Source: Stenotrophomonas maltophilia (lineage in GTDB: Bacteria; Pseudomonadota; Gammaproteobacteria; Xanthomonadales; Xanthomonadaceae). Taken from it: a DNA stretch of 64,000 bases. Positions 48,169-56,061 of this stretch are shown one piece after another. Below the pieces are notes generated by a model that saw only the letters and a list, made by a program, of their open reading frames with translations, ran no database searches and had not been told where the DNA came from. The position numbers and the translations under genes were made by a program. The stretch's first letter is position 1, and each line of letters starts with the position of its first letter. The stretch is taken from contig DEZI01000030.1 of the NCBI GenBank assembly GCA_002364755.1, positions 173,420 to 237,419 on the forward strand, in the 5' to 3' direction.

Positions 48169-48188
48169 GATTCCGGCTCCGGGCACCA
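48169..48188 (+). repeat. attR core, 20-bp direct repeat
   Basis: An exact copy of the last 20 bases of tRNA-Leu at 6207-6226. No other part of a tRNA is present here, so this is the phage-derived or displaced end and marks the right prophage border. Confidence 0.95.
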
Positions 48189-48201
48189 CGCGCAACACGC
48201 C

Positions 48202-49611
48202 TCAGATCGCCCGCGAATACCGCGGCTGTTCCTGCGCAACGCGCAGATACGGATCGAAGCACATCGCCAGCAGCCGCAGCAGCGGCCGCCCCGGCGCACT
48301 GGCGCGCACCACCCCATCGCTGTACTCGGCCAGGCCATCACGCTGCAGCCGCTGCACGGCCTGCAGATCCTGCGCGAAGTACTCCTCGAACCGCACCCCG
48401 TGGCGCTGGCCCAGGGCATGCCCATCCACCTCGCCCTGGCACATCAGCTGCTGGATCAGCTCGGCGCGCAGCTGGTCGTCCTCGCTGAGCGCGACCCCGC
48501 GCCAGACCGGTAGCTGGCCCTGGTCCACCGCCATTTCCCACGAGGGCAGATCGCGCGGGTTCTGGCTGTAGGTGGCGCCCACGTGGCTGATGGCACTGAC
48601 CCCCAGGCCCAGCAGGTCGGTGTCGGCGTGAGTGGTGTAGCCCATGAAATTACGGTGCAGCTGGCCGGCACGCTGCGCGCGCGACAGGTCCTCCTCGGGC
48701 AGCGCGAAATGGTCCATGCCGATGTACTGGTAGCCCGCTGCGGACAGGCGTTCGACCGCAAGCCCCAGCAGGGCCAGCTTGTCTTCCGGTGAGGGCAGCC
48801 TGCTCTCGTCGATCTGCCGCTGTGCGCGGAACAGGTGCGGCAGATGCGCGTAGCCATACACCGCCAGGCGGTCCGGGCGCAGCGCCAGCACCAGCTCCAG
48901 TGTGTGTCCGAAGCCTTCCAGGCTCTGCCCGGGCAGGCCGTAGATCAGGTCGACGTTGACCGAGCGCATGCCGCTGTCACGGCAGGCGCGCAGGATGTCC
49001 AGCGTCTGCCGCACGCCCTGCACGCGGTTGATCGATTCCTGCACCTGCGGGTCGAAATCCTGCACGCCGAGGCTGGCGCGGTTGAAGCCCAGGCGCGCCA
49101 GCATCGCCACGTCGCCGGCATCGACGAAACGCGGGTCCAGTTCGATGGAGAAATCGCGCTGTGACGAGTCACTGAAATCGAAACGGCGACGCAGCCCTTC
49201 CACCAGCGTGGTCATGGCCTCGGCATCGAGGAAATTGGGCGTGCCGCCACCCAGGTGCAGCTGGATCACTTCGCGTCCGTCATCGAACTGCGGCGCCAGC
49301 AGGTCCGCCTCGGCCAGTACCCGCGCCACGTAGCTGTGGCCACGGCCGCGATCGCGGGTGATCACCCGGTTGCAGCCGCAGTAGAAGCACGGGCTGGAGC
49401 AGAAAGGCACGTGCACGTACAGCGACAGCGCGCGCGCCGTCTGGTTGCTGTCGGCGATCGCCTGGCGCAGGGCCGGCGCGTCGAAGCCATCGTGGAAATG
49501 CGGCGCGGTCGGATAGGAGGTGTAGCGCGGCCCCGGCCGGTCATGCCGGCGCAGCAGATCAGGGTCGAAGGTCCAGGCCAGGCCACCAGCAGCGGGAGAG
49601 AACGTGTCCAT
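48202..49611 (-). CDS. hemN: Oxygen-independent coproporphyrinogen III oxidase
   Basis: A 469-residue radical-SAM enzyme that makes protoporphyrinogen IX without oxygen. The cluster motif is C71-SSP-C75-FY-C78-G-C80 in VHVPFCSSPCFYCGC. GGGTPNFL, ELDPRFVDAGD, SLGVQDFDP and the C-terminal HemN domain (HRNFMGYTTHADTDLLGLGVSAIS) are all present, so this is true HemN and not HemW. The start at 49611 is chosen because upstream frame residues do not match. An FNR-type box lies 35 bases upstream, fitting anaerobic induction. Confidence 0.95.
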   Translation of the reverse strand: MDTFSPAAGGLAWTFDPDLLRRHDRPGPRYTSYPTAPHFHDGFDAPALRQAIADSNQTARALSLYVHVPFCSSPCFYCGCNRVITRDRGRGHSYVARVLAEADLLAPQFDDGREVIQLHLGGGTPNFLDAEAMTTLVEGLRRRFDFSDSSQRDFSIELDPRFVDAGDVAMLARLGFNRASLGVQDFDPQVQESINRVQGVRQTLDILRACRDSGMRSVNVDLIYGLPGQSLEGFGHTLELVLALRPDRLAVYGYAHLPHLFRAQRQIDESRLPSPEDKLALLGLAVERLSAAGYQYIGMDHFALPEEDLSRAQRAGQLHRNFMGYTTHADTDLLGLGVSAISHVGATYSQNPRDLPSWEMAVDQGQLPVWRGVALSEDDQLRAELIQQLMCQGEVDGHALGQRHGVRFEEYFAQDLQAVQRLQRDGLAEYSDGVVRASAPGRPLLRLLAMCFDPYLRVAQEQPRYSRAI

Positions 49612-49645
49612 GGCGCCAGCATCGCGCCGGCGCGGTGCCCCCGCC

Positions 49646-49659
49646 TTGACCTGGATCAA
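49646..49659. promoter_or_regulatory. FNR/ANR-type box before hemN
   Basis: TTGACCTGGATCAA, one mismatch from TTGAT-N4-ATCAA, lies 35 bases upstream of hemN and over the end of the globin gene. Confidence 0.75.
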
Positions 49660-50096
49660 TCCTGGCCGCGGACGCCCAGCACCGGCAGGCCCACCTGCGG
49701 CCAGCGCAGCATCTGGTAGCGGCGCCAGAAGGTCTCGGCGATGCGCTTGGCCACGTCGTCGGCCAGCGCCTGCATCGGCGGGTTGCCGCACTCGGCCGTG
49801 GTCCTGTGGAACAGCACCAGCCAGCGGTCGAACAGATCCTTGTCCAGGTCGATGGCCATGTGCTTGGACATCGGCGAACCGCTGAAGCGGCGGGTACCGC
49901 GCAGCATGGCCGACCAGAAATCGACCAGCTGGGCCAGGTGAGAGGGCCAGTCATGGACATGCCCGTTGAACACCGGCCCCAGCCGTTCCTCCTCGCGCAC
50001 CCGTGCGTAGAAATCGTGGACCAGACGGGTCACTTCCTCTTCGCTGCACAGCGCCAGCGAGGCGACGGGAAGTTCGGTCGGGGAGGGTGCGTTCAT
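49656..50096 (-). CDS. Group III truncated haemoglobin
   Basis: A 146-residue globin of the group III truncated class. VTRLVHDFYARVREEERLGPVFN covers helices A-B, WPSHLAQLVDFWSAMLRGTRRFSGSP helices B-E, and SKHMAIDLDKDLFDRWLVLFHRT contains the likely proximal histidine region. The last 20 residues are aromatic. These proteins are tied to respiration or NO handling at low oxygen, consistent with the FNR boxes on both sides. Confidence 0.9.
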   Translation of the reverse strand: MNAPSPTELPVASLALCSEEEVTRLVHDFYARVREEERLGPVFNGHVHDWPSHLAQLVDFWSAMLRGTRRFSGSPMSKHMAIDLDKDLFDRWLVLFHRTTAECGNPPMQALADDVAKRIAETFWRRYQMLRWPQVGLPVLGVRGQD

Positions 50097-50147
50097 CGGG
50101 TTACCCAGTACGGATCGGCAGTGTGCCGAAGGCGGCGGCTGCCGCTG

Positions 50148-50161
50148 TTGATCCAGATCAA
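50148..50161. promoter_or_regulatory. Perfect FNR/ANR box between divergent genes
   Basis: TTGATCCAGATCAA is an exact TTGAT-N4-ATCAA site. It lies between the globin start (minus) and the membrane protein/CcoG-like pair (plus), so may control both. Confidence 0.85.
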
Positions 50162-50277
50162 TGTCGGCGCGGACAGGCCCGCCTAGGCTGACGCGCTTGC
50201 AGGACGCATGCCCTGCGGATGCTGCGCCGACAACCGCGAAGTATACGCGCCGCCCTCTTCCTCAGACCTGGGACAGC

Positions 50278-50565
50278 ATGAACACATCGTCTTCCGGCCG
50301 CCGCCAGCGGCTGATCCAGCACTGGGGCGCGGTCCTCTGGCCCAGCTTCATCGCCGCCGGCCTGGCCAGCGTGGTGTTCTTCGCCTTCGTCGATCCCTTG
50401 CGGCTGCAGGCGATCAGTTTCCCGGGCATCACGATCAGCCGTGAACTGGGCTACACCGCGGGCTTCTTCATGTTCTGGGCGGTCACCGCGCTGTCCAGTG
50501 CAGTGACCGGCTACCTGCTGCGCCCGATCGGCGATGGCGACGACGATGAGCTGCCACTGGGATGA
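50278..50565 (+). CDS. Small two-segment membrane protein
   Basis: A 95-residue protein with membrane segments at about residues 22-39 (LWPSFIAAGLASVVFFAF) and 62-83 (GYTAGFFMFWAVTALSSAVTGYLL), then an acidic tail DGDDDELPLG. Its stop overlaps the CcoG-like start in ATGA, so the two are translated together. It resembles small partners next to FixG/CcoG-type genes, of unknown function. Confidence 0.8.
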   Translation: MNTSSSGRRQRLIQHWGAVLWPSFIAAGLASVVFFAFVDPLRLQAISFPGITISRELGYTAGFFMFWAVTALSSAVTGYLLRPIGDGDDDELPLG

Positions 50566-51611
50566 GCTGCGCCGCCCCCTCCCTGCCGCGCCCCTCGCGC
50601 TGGCGTGGCGCCCTCAGTGCCACGCTGCTGGCGCTGTTCTACGTGCTGCCCTGGCTGCGCTGGGATGGACGCCAGGCGCTGCTGCTCGATCTCGCCGCGC
50701 GCCGCTTCGATCTGTTCGGCTGGACGCTGTGGCCGGATGACATCGGCATGCTGCTGGGCCTGCTGGCGGTGCTTGCCGTGGGCTTGGCCCTGCTGACCCA
50801 CCTGGCCGGCCGGATCTGGTGCGGCCACGCCTGTCCGCAGACCCTGTGGATGCGCGCCTTCGACGGCATCGCCCGCACGCTGGCGCAAGGACTCCCCCCC
50901 CGCGCTGCCACGGTCGCGACCCGACTGTGCTGGGTGCTGCTCTCGCTGTGGACCGGCATCACCTTCGTCGGCCTGTTCAGCCCCATCCACGGCCTGTTCG
51001 GCCTGCCCTCCGCAAGCGGCTGGAGCGGATGGAAAGTGTTCTGGGTGCTGTTCTATGCGGGGGCCACCTACGGCAATGCCGGCTTCCTGCGCGAACAGGT
51101 GTGCCGTTCGCTGTGCCCGTTCGCACGACTGCAGCCGCTGCTGACCGATCCGCATACCCCGCGCATGCTGTATGACGCGCGGCGCGGCGAACCCCGTGGC
51201 GGCCGACCCACCGCACTGGGCGGCGTGCAGGCGCGCGGCCGTGGCCTGCTCGACCCGGTCACTGCACAGGACTACGTGTTCCGTGCCGCCCATCCGCTGC
51301 TGGCGGGACCGATGCCCACCTTCAGTGCGGACCGACTGGGGGATTGCACCGACTGCGCGGCCTGCGTGACGGCCTGTCCGATGCAGCTGGACATCCGCCA
51401 TGGGCCCCAGGCCGATTGCCTGGCCTGCGGCTCCTGCCTGGAAGCGTGCGCGCAGCAGCAGCACCGCGCCGGCTTCGGCCCGGGACTGGTGCGCTACTGC
51501 AGCCCGCAGGCAATGGCCGGGCAGGCGCCGCGCTGGTGGCGCACACGCACCACCGTGCTGGCATCCCTGCTGGCGGCCCTTCTGGCGTGCGGCGCCTGGT
51601 GCCTGTGCTGA
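50562..51611 (+). CDS. CcoG/RdxA-like polyferredoxin, shortened
   Basis: A 349-residue membrane ferredoxin. It has four to five membrane segments, CGHACP at 87-92 and VCRSLCPF at 180-187, then two 4Fe-4S motifs (Cys262/265/268/272 and Cys286/289/292/296). CcoG reduces copper for cbb3 oxidase assembly. The usual long C-terminal periplasmic domain of CcoG is absent and replaced by one membrane segment, so this may be a variant with another role. An FNR box lies 400 bases upstream, fitting microaerobic expression. Confidence 0.85.
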   Translation: MSCAAPSLPRPSRWRGALSATLLALFYVLPWLRWDGRQALLLDLAARRFDLFGWTLWPDDIGMLLGLLAVLAVGLALLTHLAGRIWCGHACPQTLWMRAFDGIARTLAQGLPPRAATVATRLCWVLLSLWTGITFVGLFSPIHGLFGLPSASGWSGWKVFWVLFYAGATYGNAGFLREQVCRSLCPFARLQPLLTDPHTPRMLYDARRGEPRGGRPTALGGVQARGRGLLDPVTAQDYVFRAAHPLLAGPMPTFSADRLGDCTDCAACVTACPMQLDIRHGPQADCLACGSCLEACAQQQHRAGFGPGLVRYCSPQAMAGQAPRWWRTRTTVLASLLAALLACGAWCLC

Positions 51612-51612
51612 T

Positions 51613-51852
51613 TCAACGCGGGCGGCTGTTGCCGTCCGGCGGCACCAGCTGGGCACGGCGGACGATGCCGAGCTGCTCGATGATCAGCGCCAGATCGTTG
51701 GTCACTTCGGTACGCTCGGTTCCCTGCGGAACCAGACGATCAAGCACCTGCTGGTAGGTATCCCAGAACGCCGGACCGCATCCGTGTTTGTGATAACTGG
51801 CTTCCAGTTCGCGGCGTACCCGTTCAGCCAAGCCATGCATGCCGTATTCCAT
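51613..51852 (-). CDS. Hypothetical 79-residue protein
   Basis: Begins MEYGMHGLAERVRRELEASYHKHG with GGAGG six bases before the ATG. Helical, with a mid part TYQQVLDRLVPQGTERTEVTNDLALIIEQ. It is convergent with the CcoG-like gene, two bases apart. No family is recognised. Confidence 0.75.
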   Translation of the reverse strand: MEYGMHGLAERVRRELEASYHKHGCGPAFWDTYQQVLDRLVPQGTERTEVTNDLALIIEQLGIVRRAQLVPPDGNSRPR

Positions 51853-52193
51853 ACGACCTCCGTTGGACTTGTCCTGCATTCGTTGACGGTCAACCGATCT
51901 ACGTGCGTGTTACTGAAAGAGGCCCGGCGTTCACAACCGGCTGATGCCAATTAGTCATAATTTTCACGAAAGGTCAATTACAGGGTGCGACTTTTGTGAT
52001 TGAAATTATTAATCGTTCATGATCTGAGTAGCAGGGCCGCCCTGCCCCGCCGCCGCGCCAAAGCCGACACCCTCGCCTGACACGCGTTCCGCAGCGCCCC
52101 TGCCGCGCCTGTTTCAATCGAATTCAACTATGGCGATAAGCGCACTTAACAAAGTGGGATAACCACGCTAACCGCGACAGTTTCAGTCGTTAC
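51853..52193. other. 341-bp intergenic region, AT-rich patch
   Basis: No gene is supported. A patch at about 51945-52020 (for example GATTGAAATTATTAATCG) is much AT-richer than the surroundings, which may hold the promoter of the 79-residue gene. The part toward 52193 contains short direct AACAAAGTGGGATAACC-like sequence but nothing I can name. Confidence 0.4.
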
Positions 52194-52403
52194 TTAGATG
52201 GTTTCCACCTGATCGCTCTTTTCCGCAGGGAACAGACTGGGATAGCGCTGCTGCAGCATGTAGCGCCGCAGCGGCGGAATCGGAAAGTCGCGGGGCCATT
52301 GCGAGACAGCGGATCGGCTGATTCCAAAGAGCCTGGCCAGCTCGGCGTCGGTCTCCAGGCCCAGCCGGTTGCGCACCTGACGCTTGCACCAGATTTCGTC
52401 CAT
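52194..52403 (-). CDS. Cro-like HTH protein (YdaS type)
   Basis: A 69-residue protein: VRNRLGLETDAELARLFGISRSAVSQWPRD is a clear helix-turn-helix, followed by FPIPPLRRYMLQQRYPSLF as in YdaS/Cro proteins. It is divergent from a CI-like gene with a palindrome between them, a small immunity-like switch without other phage genes around. Confidence 0.85.
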   Translation of the reverse strand: MDEIWCKRQVRNRLGLETDAELARLFGISRSAVSQWPRDFPIPPLRRYMLQQRYPSLFPAEKSDQVETI

Positions 52404-52442
52404 TTTCGATCTCTTTCGTCATCAGACTTATTCTGGTGGCAA

Positions 52443-52458
52443 GGATTCTTTTGAATCC
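52443..52458. promoter_or_regulatory. Operator candidate between the divergent HTH genes
   Basis: GGATTC-TTTT-GAATCC is a perfect inverted repeat in the 78-base gap between the two regulators and would suit a dimeric HTH protein. Confidence 0.65.
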
Positions 52459-52481
52459 ACGCGTTAAGCTGGCTTGCATAG

Positions 52482-52922
52482 ATGAATACTCTTGGACAAC
52501 GACTCGCCGCCGCCATGAAGGATGCCGGGCACCCCCGCCCGGCCGACCTGGCCCGCGCTGCGCAAAGCACCACCGCCACCGTCAGCAACTGGCTCAACGA
52601 CAACGTCAAGGCCGACCACGTAAAAGCCGAGCAGCTCTTCCGCATCGCCGATGCAGTGAAGATGGATCCGCGCGAACTGCTGTTTGGTCCGGTCGATGGC
52701 GCGGTCGGCGAACGCGGCAGCGCCTATATGTACCTGCCCAGCGAGGCCTATCTGGATGTCTGGGAAACCGCCTATGAGCTGGTGGCCAACATCCTCGACC
52801 GGCGCGGGCTTGATGTTGGTTTCCGCCGGCAGGCATCGCTGGGATTGATGGCCAACGATCTGCTGCGCGAGGGCATCAGCCGCAGCAAGGTCGCCCGCGT
52901 GGTCGCCACCGCCCTGCCCTGA
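52482..52922 (+). CDS. CI-like HTH repressor without protease
   Basis: A 146-residue protein with an N-terminal HTH (LAAAMKDAGHPRPADLARAAQSTTATVSNWL) and LFRIADAVKMDPRELLFG typical of phage repressors. The C-terminal 70 residues (YLPSEAYLDVWETAYELVANILDRRGLD) contain no S24 serine-lysine pair, so it cannot self-cleave. It pairs with the Cro-like gene. It is probably a domesticated regulator or remnant of a phage immunity region. Confidence 0.85.
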   Translation: MNTLGQRLAAAMKDAGHPRPADLARAAQSTTATVSNWLNDNVKADHVKAEQLFRIADAVKMDPRELLFGPVDGAVGERGSAYMYLPSEAYLDVWETAYELVANILDRRGLDVGFRRQASLGLMANDLLREGISRSKVARVVATALP

Positions 52923-52961
52923 CAGATTTACGCCCAGCACCGCGTCGCGCTGGTAGCATGG

Positions 52962-53041
52962 CGCGTGATGGGGATGGGGCTCCCCCGATAACCGCCTGAG
53001 ATGGCTGATGGCTCCTGTTGTTGACGAACCCGGCGTTCGTC
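52962..53041 (+). promoter_or_regulatory. Fluoride riboswitch (crcB motif)
   Basis: GATGGGGATGGGGCTCCCCC, then GATAACCGCC and TGATGGCTCCTG match the fluoride riboswitch core (a short GC stem, then the pseudoknot bases ending TGATGGCTCCT). A hairpin GACGAAC/GTTCGTC (53023-53041) just downstream probably forms the expression platform. It precedes the fluoride channel gene. Confidence 0.9.
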
Positions 53042-53106
53042 GATGGCAGGCCGTGCCCGCCATTGCATACGCCGTCGATCCTGCGAACAAGCACTCGAGG
53101 CAAATG

Positions 53107-53499
53107 ATGCAAACACTGAACAACTATGTCCTGGTCTTCCTGGGAGGCGGCGCGGGCGCGTGCCTGCGCCACGCCTGCAACCTGCTCGGCGCGCGCGTCG
53201 CCGTCGGCAGCCCGTGGCCCTGGTCGACCTTCCTCATCAACATCAGCGGCGCACTGCTGATGGGCGTGGTGGTGGAGGCCTTCGCCCTGCGCAATGGCGC
53301 CTCCCCGCAGCTGAGGCTGCTGTTGACCACCGGCATCCTCGGTGGCTACACCACCTTCTCCACCTATTCGCTGGAAATCGGCCTGCTGCTGCAGCGCGGC
53401 CAGCACGGGCTGGCGGCGCTGTATGCCGGCGGCTCGGTTGCACTTGGCCTGGCCGGTCTGTTCGGCGGCATGAAGCTGGCCCGACTCGCGCTGGGCTGA
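53107..53499 (+). CDS. fluC: Fluoride channel
   Basis: A 130-residue Fluc/CrcB fluoride exporter with four membrane segments. The family marks are FLGGGAGACLRH, FLINISGALLMG and TGILGGYTTFSTYSLE. Of two adjacent ATGs, 53107 is chosen because GAGG lies six bases upstream. Fluoride binding by the leader RNA would switch it on. Confidence 0.93.
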   Translation: MQTLNNYVLVFLGGGAGACLRHACNLLGARVAVGSPWPWSTFLINISGALLMGVVVEAFALRNGASPQLRLLLTTGILGGYTTFSTYSLEIGLLLQRGQHGLAALYAGGSVALGLAGLFGGMKLARLALG

Positions 53500-53503
53500 G
53501 CGC

Positions 53504-54337
53504 TCAAGCGGCGCTGGCGCGATCCTGTTCGCGCCACTGCCGTGGCGACTGCCCGGTGTGTGCCTTGAACGCACGCGACAATGCGGCTTCGCTGCCGTAG
53601 CCGACGTCGTCGGCAATCCGCTTCAACGGCCGCCCCTGGCGCAGCGCCTGCTGGGCCAGGCTGACACGCCAGCCCTGCAGGTACTGGCCCGGCGTGATCC
53701 CCATCGCCTCACGGAAACTGGCGGCGAATACGCTGCGCGACATGCCGGCCGTTTCGGCCAGGTCCTCCAGCGTCCAGGCCTGCGCCGGCGCCTCGTGCAC
53801 GGCCACCAGGGCCAGGCGCAGGCGCGGGTGGCCGAGCCCGGCAAACAGGCCGCCGCGCATCTGCCCGGCTTCCATCAACTGCCGCAGCACCTGGATCATC
53901 ACCACTTCGAACAGGCGGTTGACCATCACCGTGCGCCCGCAGCGCTGCTCGAAAGCCTCCTCGAACAGCAGATCCAGCGCGGCGCTGCCGCCCTGCAGAT
54001 CCGTCAGCGGCATGCAGATGAAATCGGGCAACGCTGCGCTGATCGGATTGAGCCGGCCGCCTTCGAAATGCAGGTTGGCGCAGGCCATGTCGGCACCGTG
54101 CTGCGGGTCGGTACTGAAGCGGTGCGGCATCGGCCGCGGGTACAGCAGCAGGCTGGGCACATCGACCTGCACTGTCTGCTGGCCATGGCTGACCTGCACC
54201 GGCCCGCGCCGCACCAGGTGCAGCTGGCCTGCCTCATCCTCGCCCGGCAGGCTGTTGATGCCGCACAGCGCGCCGGCATGGAACACCGAGGCGTTGACCG
54301 CAAAACGTTCCAGAAGGGTGGCGAGGCGGTCGACCAT
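53504..54337 (-). CDS. AraC family transcriptional regulator
   Basis: A 277-residue protein of the cupin-AraC type: N-terminal ligand part (LHLVRRGPVQVSHG, LLYPRPMPHRF) and C-terminal double HTH (WTLEDLAETAGMSRSVFAASFREAMG, YLQGWRVSLAQQAL, GYGSEAALSRAFKAHTG). GGAG precedes the ATG at 54337. The target is not known; the kinase remnant upstream is a pseudogene. Confidence 0.92.
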   Translation of the reverse strand: MVDRLATLLERFAVNASVFHAGALCGINSLPGEDEAGQLHLVRRGPVQVSHGQQTVQVDVPSLLLYPRPMPHRFSTDPQHGADMACANLHFEGGRLNPISAALPDFICMPLTDLQGGSAALDLLFEEAFEQRCGRTVMVNRLFEVVMIQVLRQLMEAGQMRGGLFAGLGHPRLRLALVAVHEAPAQAWTLEDLAETAGMSRSVFAASFREAMGITPGQYLQGWRVSLAQQALRQGRPLKRIADDVGYGSEAALSRAFKAHTGQSPRQWREQDRASAA

Positions 54338-54376
54338 GGCAGGACTCCGGATCAAGCAGATGAAGACTGATGCGAC

Positions 54377-54791
54377 CTATCGTATCGAATCTGCCTGCAC
54401 CATGCCGTTGGCGGCATGGCGGACCACCCTGAGCCCCTCTTCCGGCGTTGGCGCAACGAAGTGACGGGTGATCTGCTCGAATTCCGCGTCGCCGGCCTGG
54501 CCAGTGCGTTGAACGGGAAATCGAGCACCACCGACACCCCGGCCCGCAGCAACGCCTGCAGATGCGGGGCCAGCACGCTGCGCAGCAGGGCGGCGCGATG
54601 CGGGTAGTCGGCGATGGAGCGGATCTCTGCCGGATACAACGCGGCAAGCCAGGCATCCTCTCTGATGAGGACGGTACTGGGCGCCTGTGCCAACTGGGTG
54701 GACAAGGTCGATTTGCCCGCGCCGACTGCACGCCGCGCAATACCTGGTCGCGGCTGCACTGAAGACTGCCGCTGTAGGTCAAGGCCTCCAT
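54377..54791 (-). pseudogene. P-loop kinase-like gene, frameshifted and deleted
   Basis: The frame starting at 54791 (MEALTYSGSLQCSRDQ) breaks at the P-loop; GAGKSTLSTQLAQAPSTVLIR continues in another frame up to VSVVLDFPFNALA. The end, DAEFEQITRHFVAPTPEEGL followed by VVRHAAN, is in a third frame. About 50 residues between these blocks appear to be missing. It is the remnant of an AAA/zeta-like small kinase. The start is shared with a plausible leader. Confidence 0.8.
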
Positions 54792-54874
54792 GCACGTGAG
54801 TCGGCGGTCGCAGCGCTACGATGAGGCACGCCGCACTCCGCGTCGCGCACTTCATTCCACTGCCCTGTGAGCCC

Positions 54875-55639
54875 ATGGCCTTCTTCGAACGACTGAGCGA
54901 CACCCGCTACCTGCCGACCGCACACGTGGGCGGCGCCTGGAACACCAACGAGCAGCACATCGCCCCGGCAATGGGATTGCTCGCGCATCACCTGGAACGC
55001 GACGCCGTCGCGCGCGGCCACGGCTTCCTGATCGGCCGCCTGTCCTACGATATTCTCGGCACCATTCCGATCGAAGCGATGGACGCACACGTGCAGGTAC
55101 TCCGCGGCGGCCGCACCATCGAACTGGTGGAAGCCACCCTCAGCCACCAGGATCGCGCCGCCCTGCGCGTGCGTGCGTGGCTGATGCGCCCGAACGATAC
55201 CGCAGCGATTGCCGGTACCCCGCTGGCGCGCATTGCCGCAGCCGAGACCATGCCCGAATGGAACCCGGCGACGGTGTGGCCGGGCGGCTTCATCGAGAAC
55301 GTGCAGATCCGCCGCGATGACTACGGCCCCGGTCGTGCGACCTACTGGGCACGCGCGAGGCAGGCGCTGCTGGACGGCGAGACGGTGAGTCCGCTGGCCC
55401 GCGCAGCCACCCTGTTCGACCTGTCCAACGGCATGGCCGTGCGCGCCGATCCCAAGGACATCGCGTTCCCGAACCTGGACCTGACCGTGCACCTGTTCGG
55501 CACGCCGCAGGGAGACTGGTTGGGCTTCGACACCTCGGTGTCGTTCGGCAGCGAAGGCATCGGCCTGACCAGTACGGTGCTGCACGACGAACGTGGCCCG
55601 ATCGGCAGCATCGGCCAGGTGCTGACGGTACGCCCCTGA
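54875..55639 (+). CDS. Acyl-CoA thioesterase-like protein (double hot dog)
   Basis: A 254-residue protein of the TesB-like thioesterase group: MGLLAHHLERDA, RLSYDILGTIPIEAMDAHVQVLRGGRTIELVEATLSH, ATLFDLSNGMAVRADPKD, GFDTSVSFGSEGIGLTSTVLHDERGP. The last block holds the acidic active-site region. The start at 54875 follows the alignment to the family. Confidence 0.88.
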   Translation: MAFFERLSDTRYLPTAHVGGAWNTNEQHIAPAMGLLAHHLERDAVARGHGFLIGRLSYDILGTIPIEAMDAHVQVLRGGRTIELVEATLSHQDRAALRVRAWLMRPNDTAAIAGTPLARIAAAETMPEWNPATVWPGGFIENVQIRRDDYGPGRATYWARARQALLDGETVSPLARAATLFDLSNGMAVRADPKDIAFPNLDLTVHLFGTPQGDWLGFDTSVSFGSEGIGLTSTVLHDERGPIGSIGQVLTVRP

Positions 55640-55668
55640 GCGCAGCCGCCCAGTTGCAAGGGGCGGCG

Positions 55669-55938
55669 TCAGCCGCCCAGCGTGCCCATGGTGAAGGTGT
55701 AACCCGAGCGCATCAGGAAATCGCGCATGCGCATTTCTGCGCGGCGCGGTGATGGCAGATCGGAGGGCCCATACAGCGCGTAGACCACGCCCGAGCCTTC
55801 GATGCTCTCACGGCGCACGCCGCAATGGCGCGTTTCGGCCGCGATCACCCAGCCGTCCTTCAGTTGATCCGGCCCGATCGACTGACCGTTCTTGAGCCGG
55901 AATGTCAGCCAGCGCACATCCGCAGTGGATCTGCTCAT
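55669..55938 (-). CDS. Small protein related to the prophage gene at 10125-10424
   Basis: An 89-residue protein with VRWLTFRLKNGQSIGPDQLK, AAETRHCGVRRES, VVYALYG, LPSPRRAEMRMRDFL and GYTFTMGTLGG. The prophage encodes a close relative, also with a short leader. Its function is unknown. It lies between a thioesterase and an ADP-ribosylglycohydrolase, not in an obvious operon. Confidence 0.8.
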   Translation of the reverse strand: MSRSTADVRWLTFRLKNGQSIGPDQLKDGWVIAAETRHCGVRRESIEGSGVVYALYGPSDLPSPRRAEMRMRDFLMRSGYTFTMGTLGG

Positions 55939-56061
55939 CGCTGGCCTGCCGCGTGCTGCATGCGGTCTTGCATGTCCCTGCGTGCCATTGCTGCTCCCGA
56001 GTGCCGATCCCTGACGATACCCCCTTGCAATGTCGCCCCGGTTTGAGACTGGGAGGCGCGC

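Larger units (their letters stand above)
6207..48188. mobile_element. Complete lambdoid siphovirus prophage (42 kb)
   Basis: The element is bounded by a perfect 20-bp direct repeat, the left copy inside tRNA-Leu and the right copy at 48169-48188. It contains integrase, excisionase-like, CI and Cro-like regulators, an O-like initiator and DnaB, lysis genes, both terminase subunits, portal, protease, capsid, head-tail joining, tail tube, G/GT, tape measure and tail tip genes. All of the structural genes appear open and full length, so the prophage may be functional. The long flexible tail genes with G/GT and the HK97-type head place it among siphoviruses. Confidence 0.95.

Noticed and set aside
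48110..48190. A second full tRNA-Leu at the right prophage border
   Set aside because: Only the last 20 bases are repeated; no acceptor 5' strand or anticodon arm is present.
51853..52193. A small gene in the AT-rich gap before the Cro-like gene
   Set aside because: No frame with a start, ribosome site and sensible composition was found.
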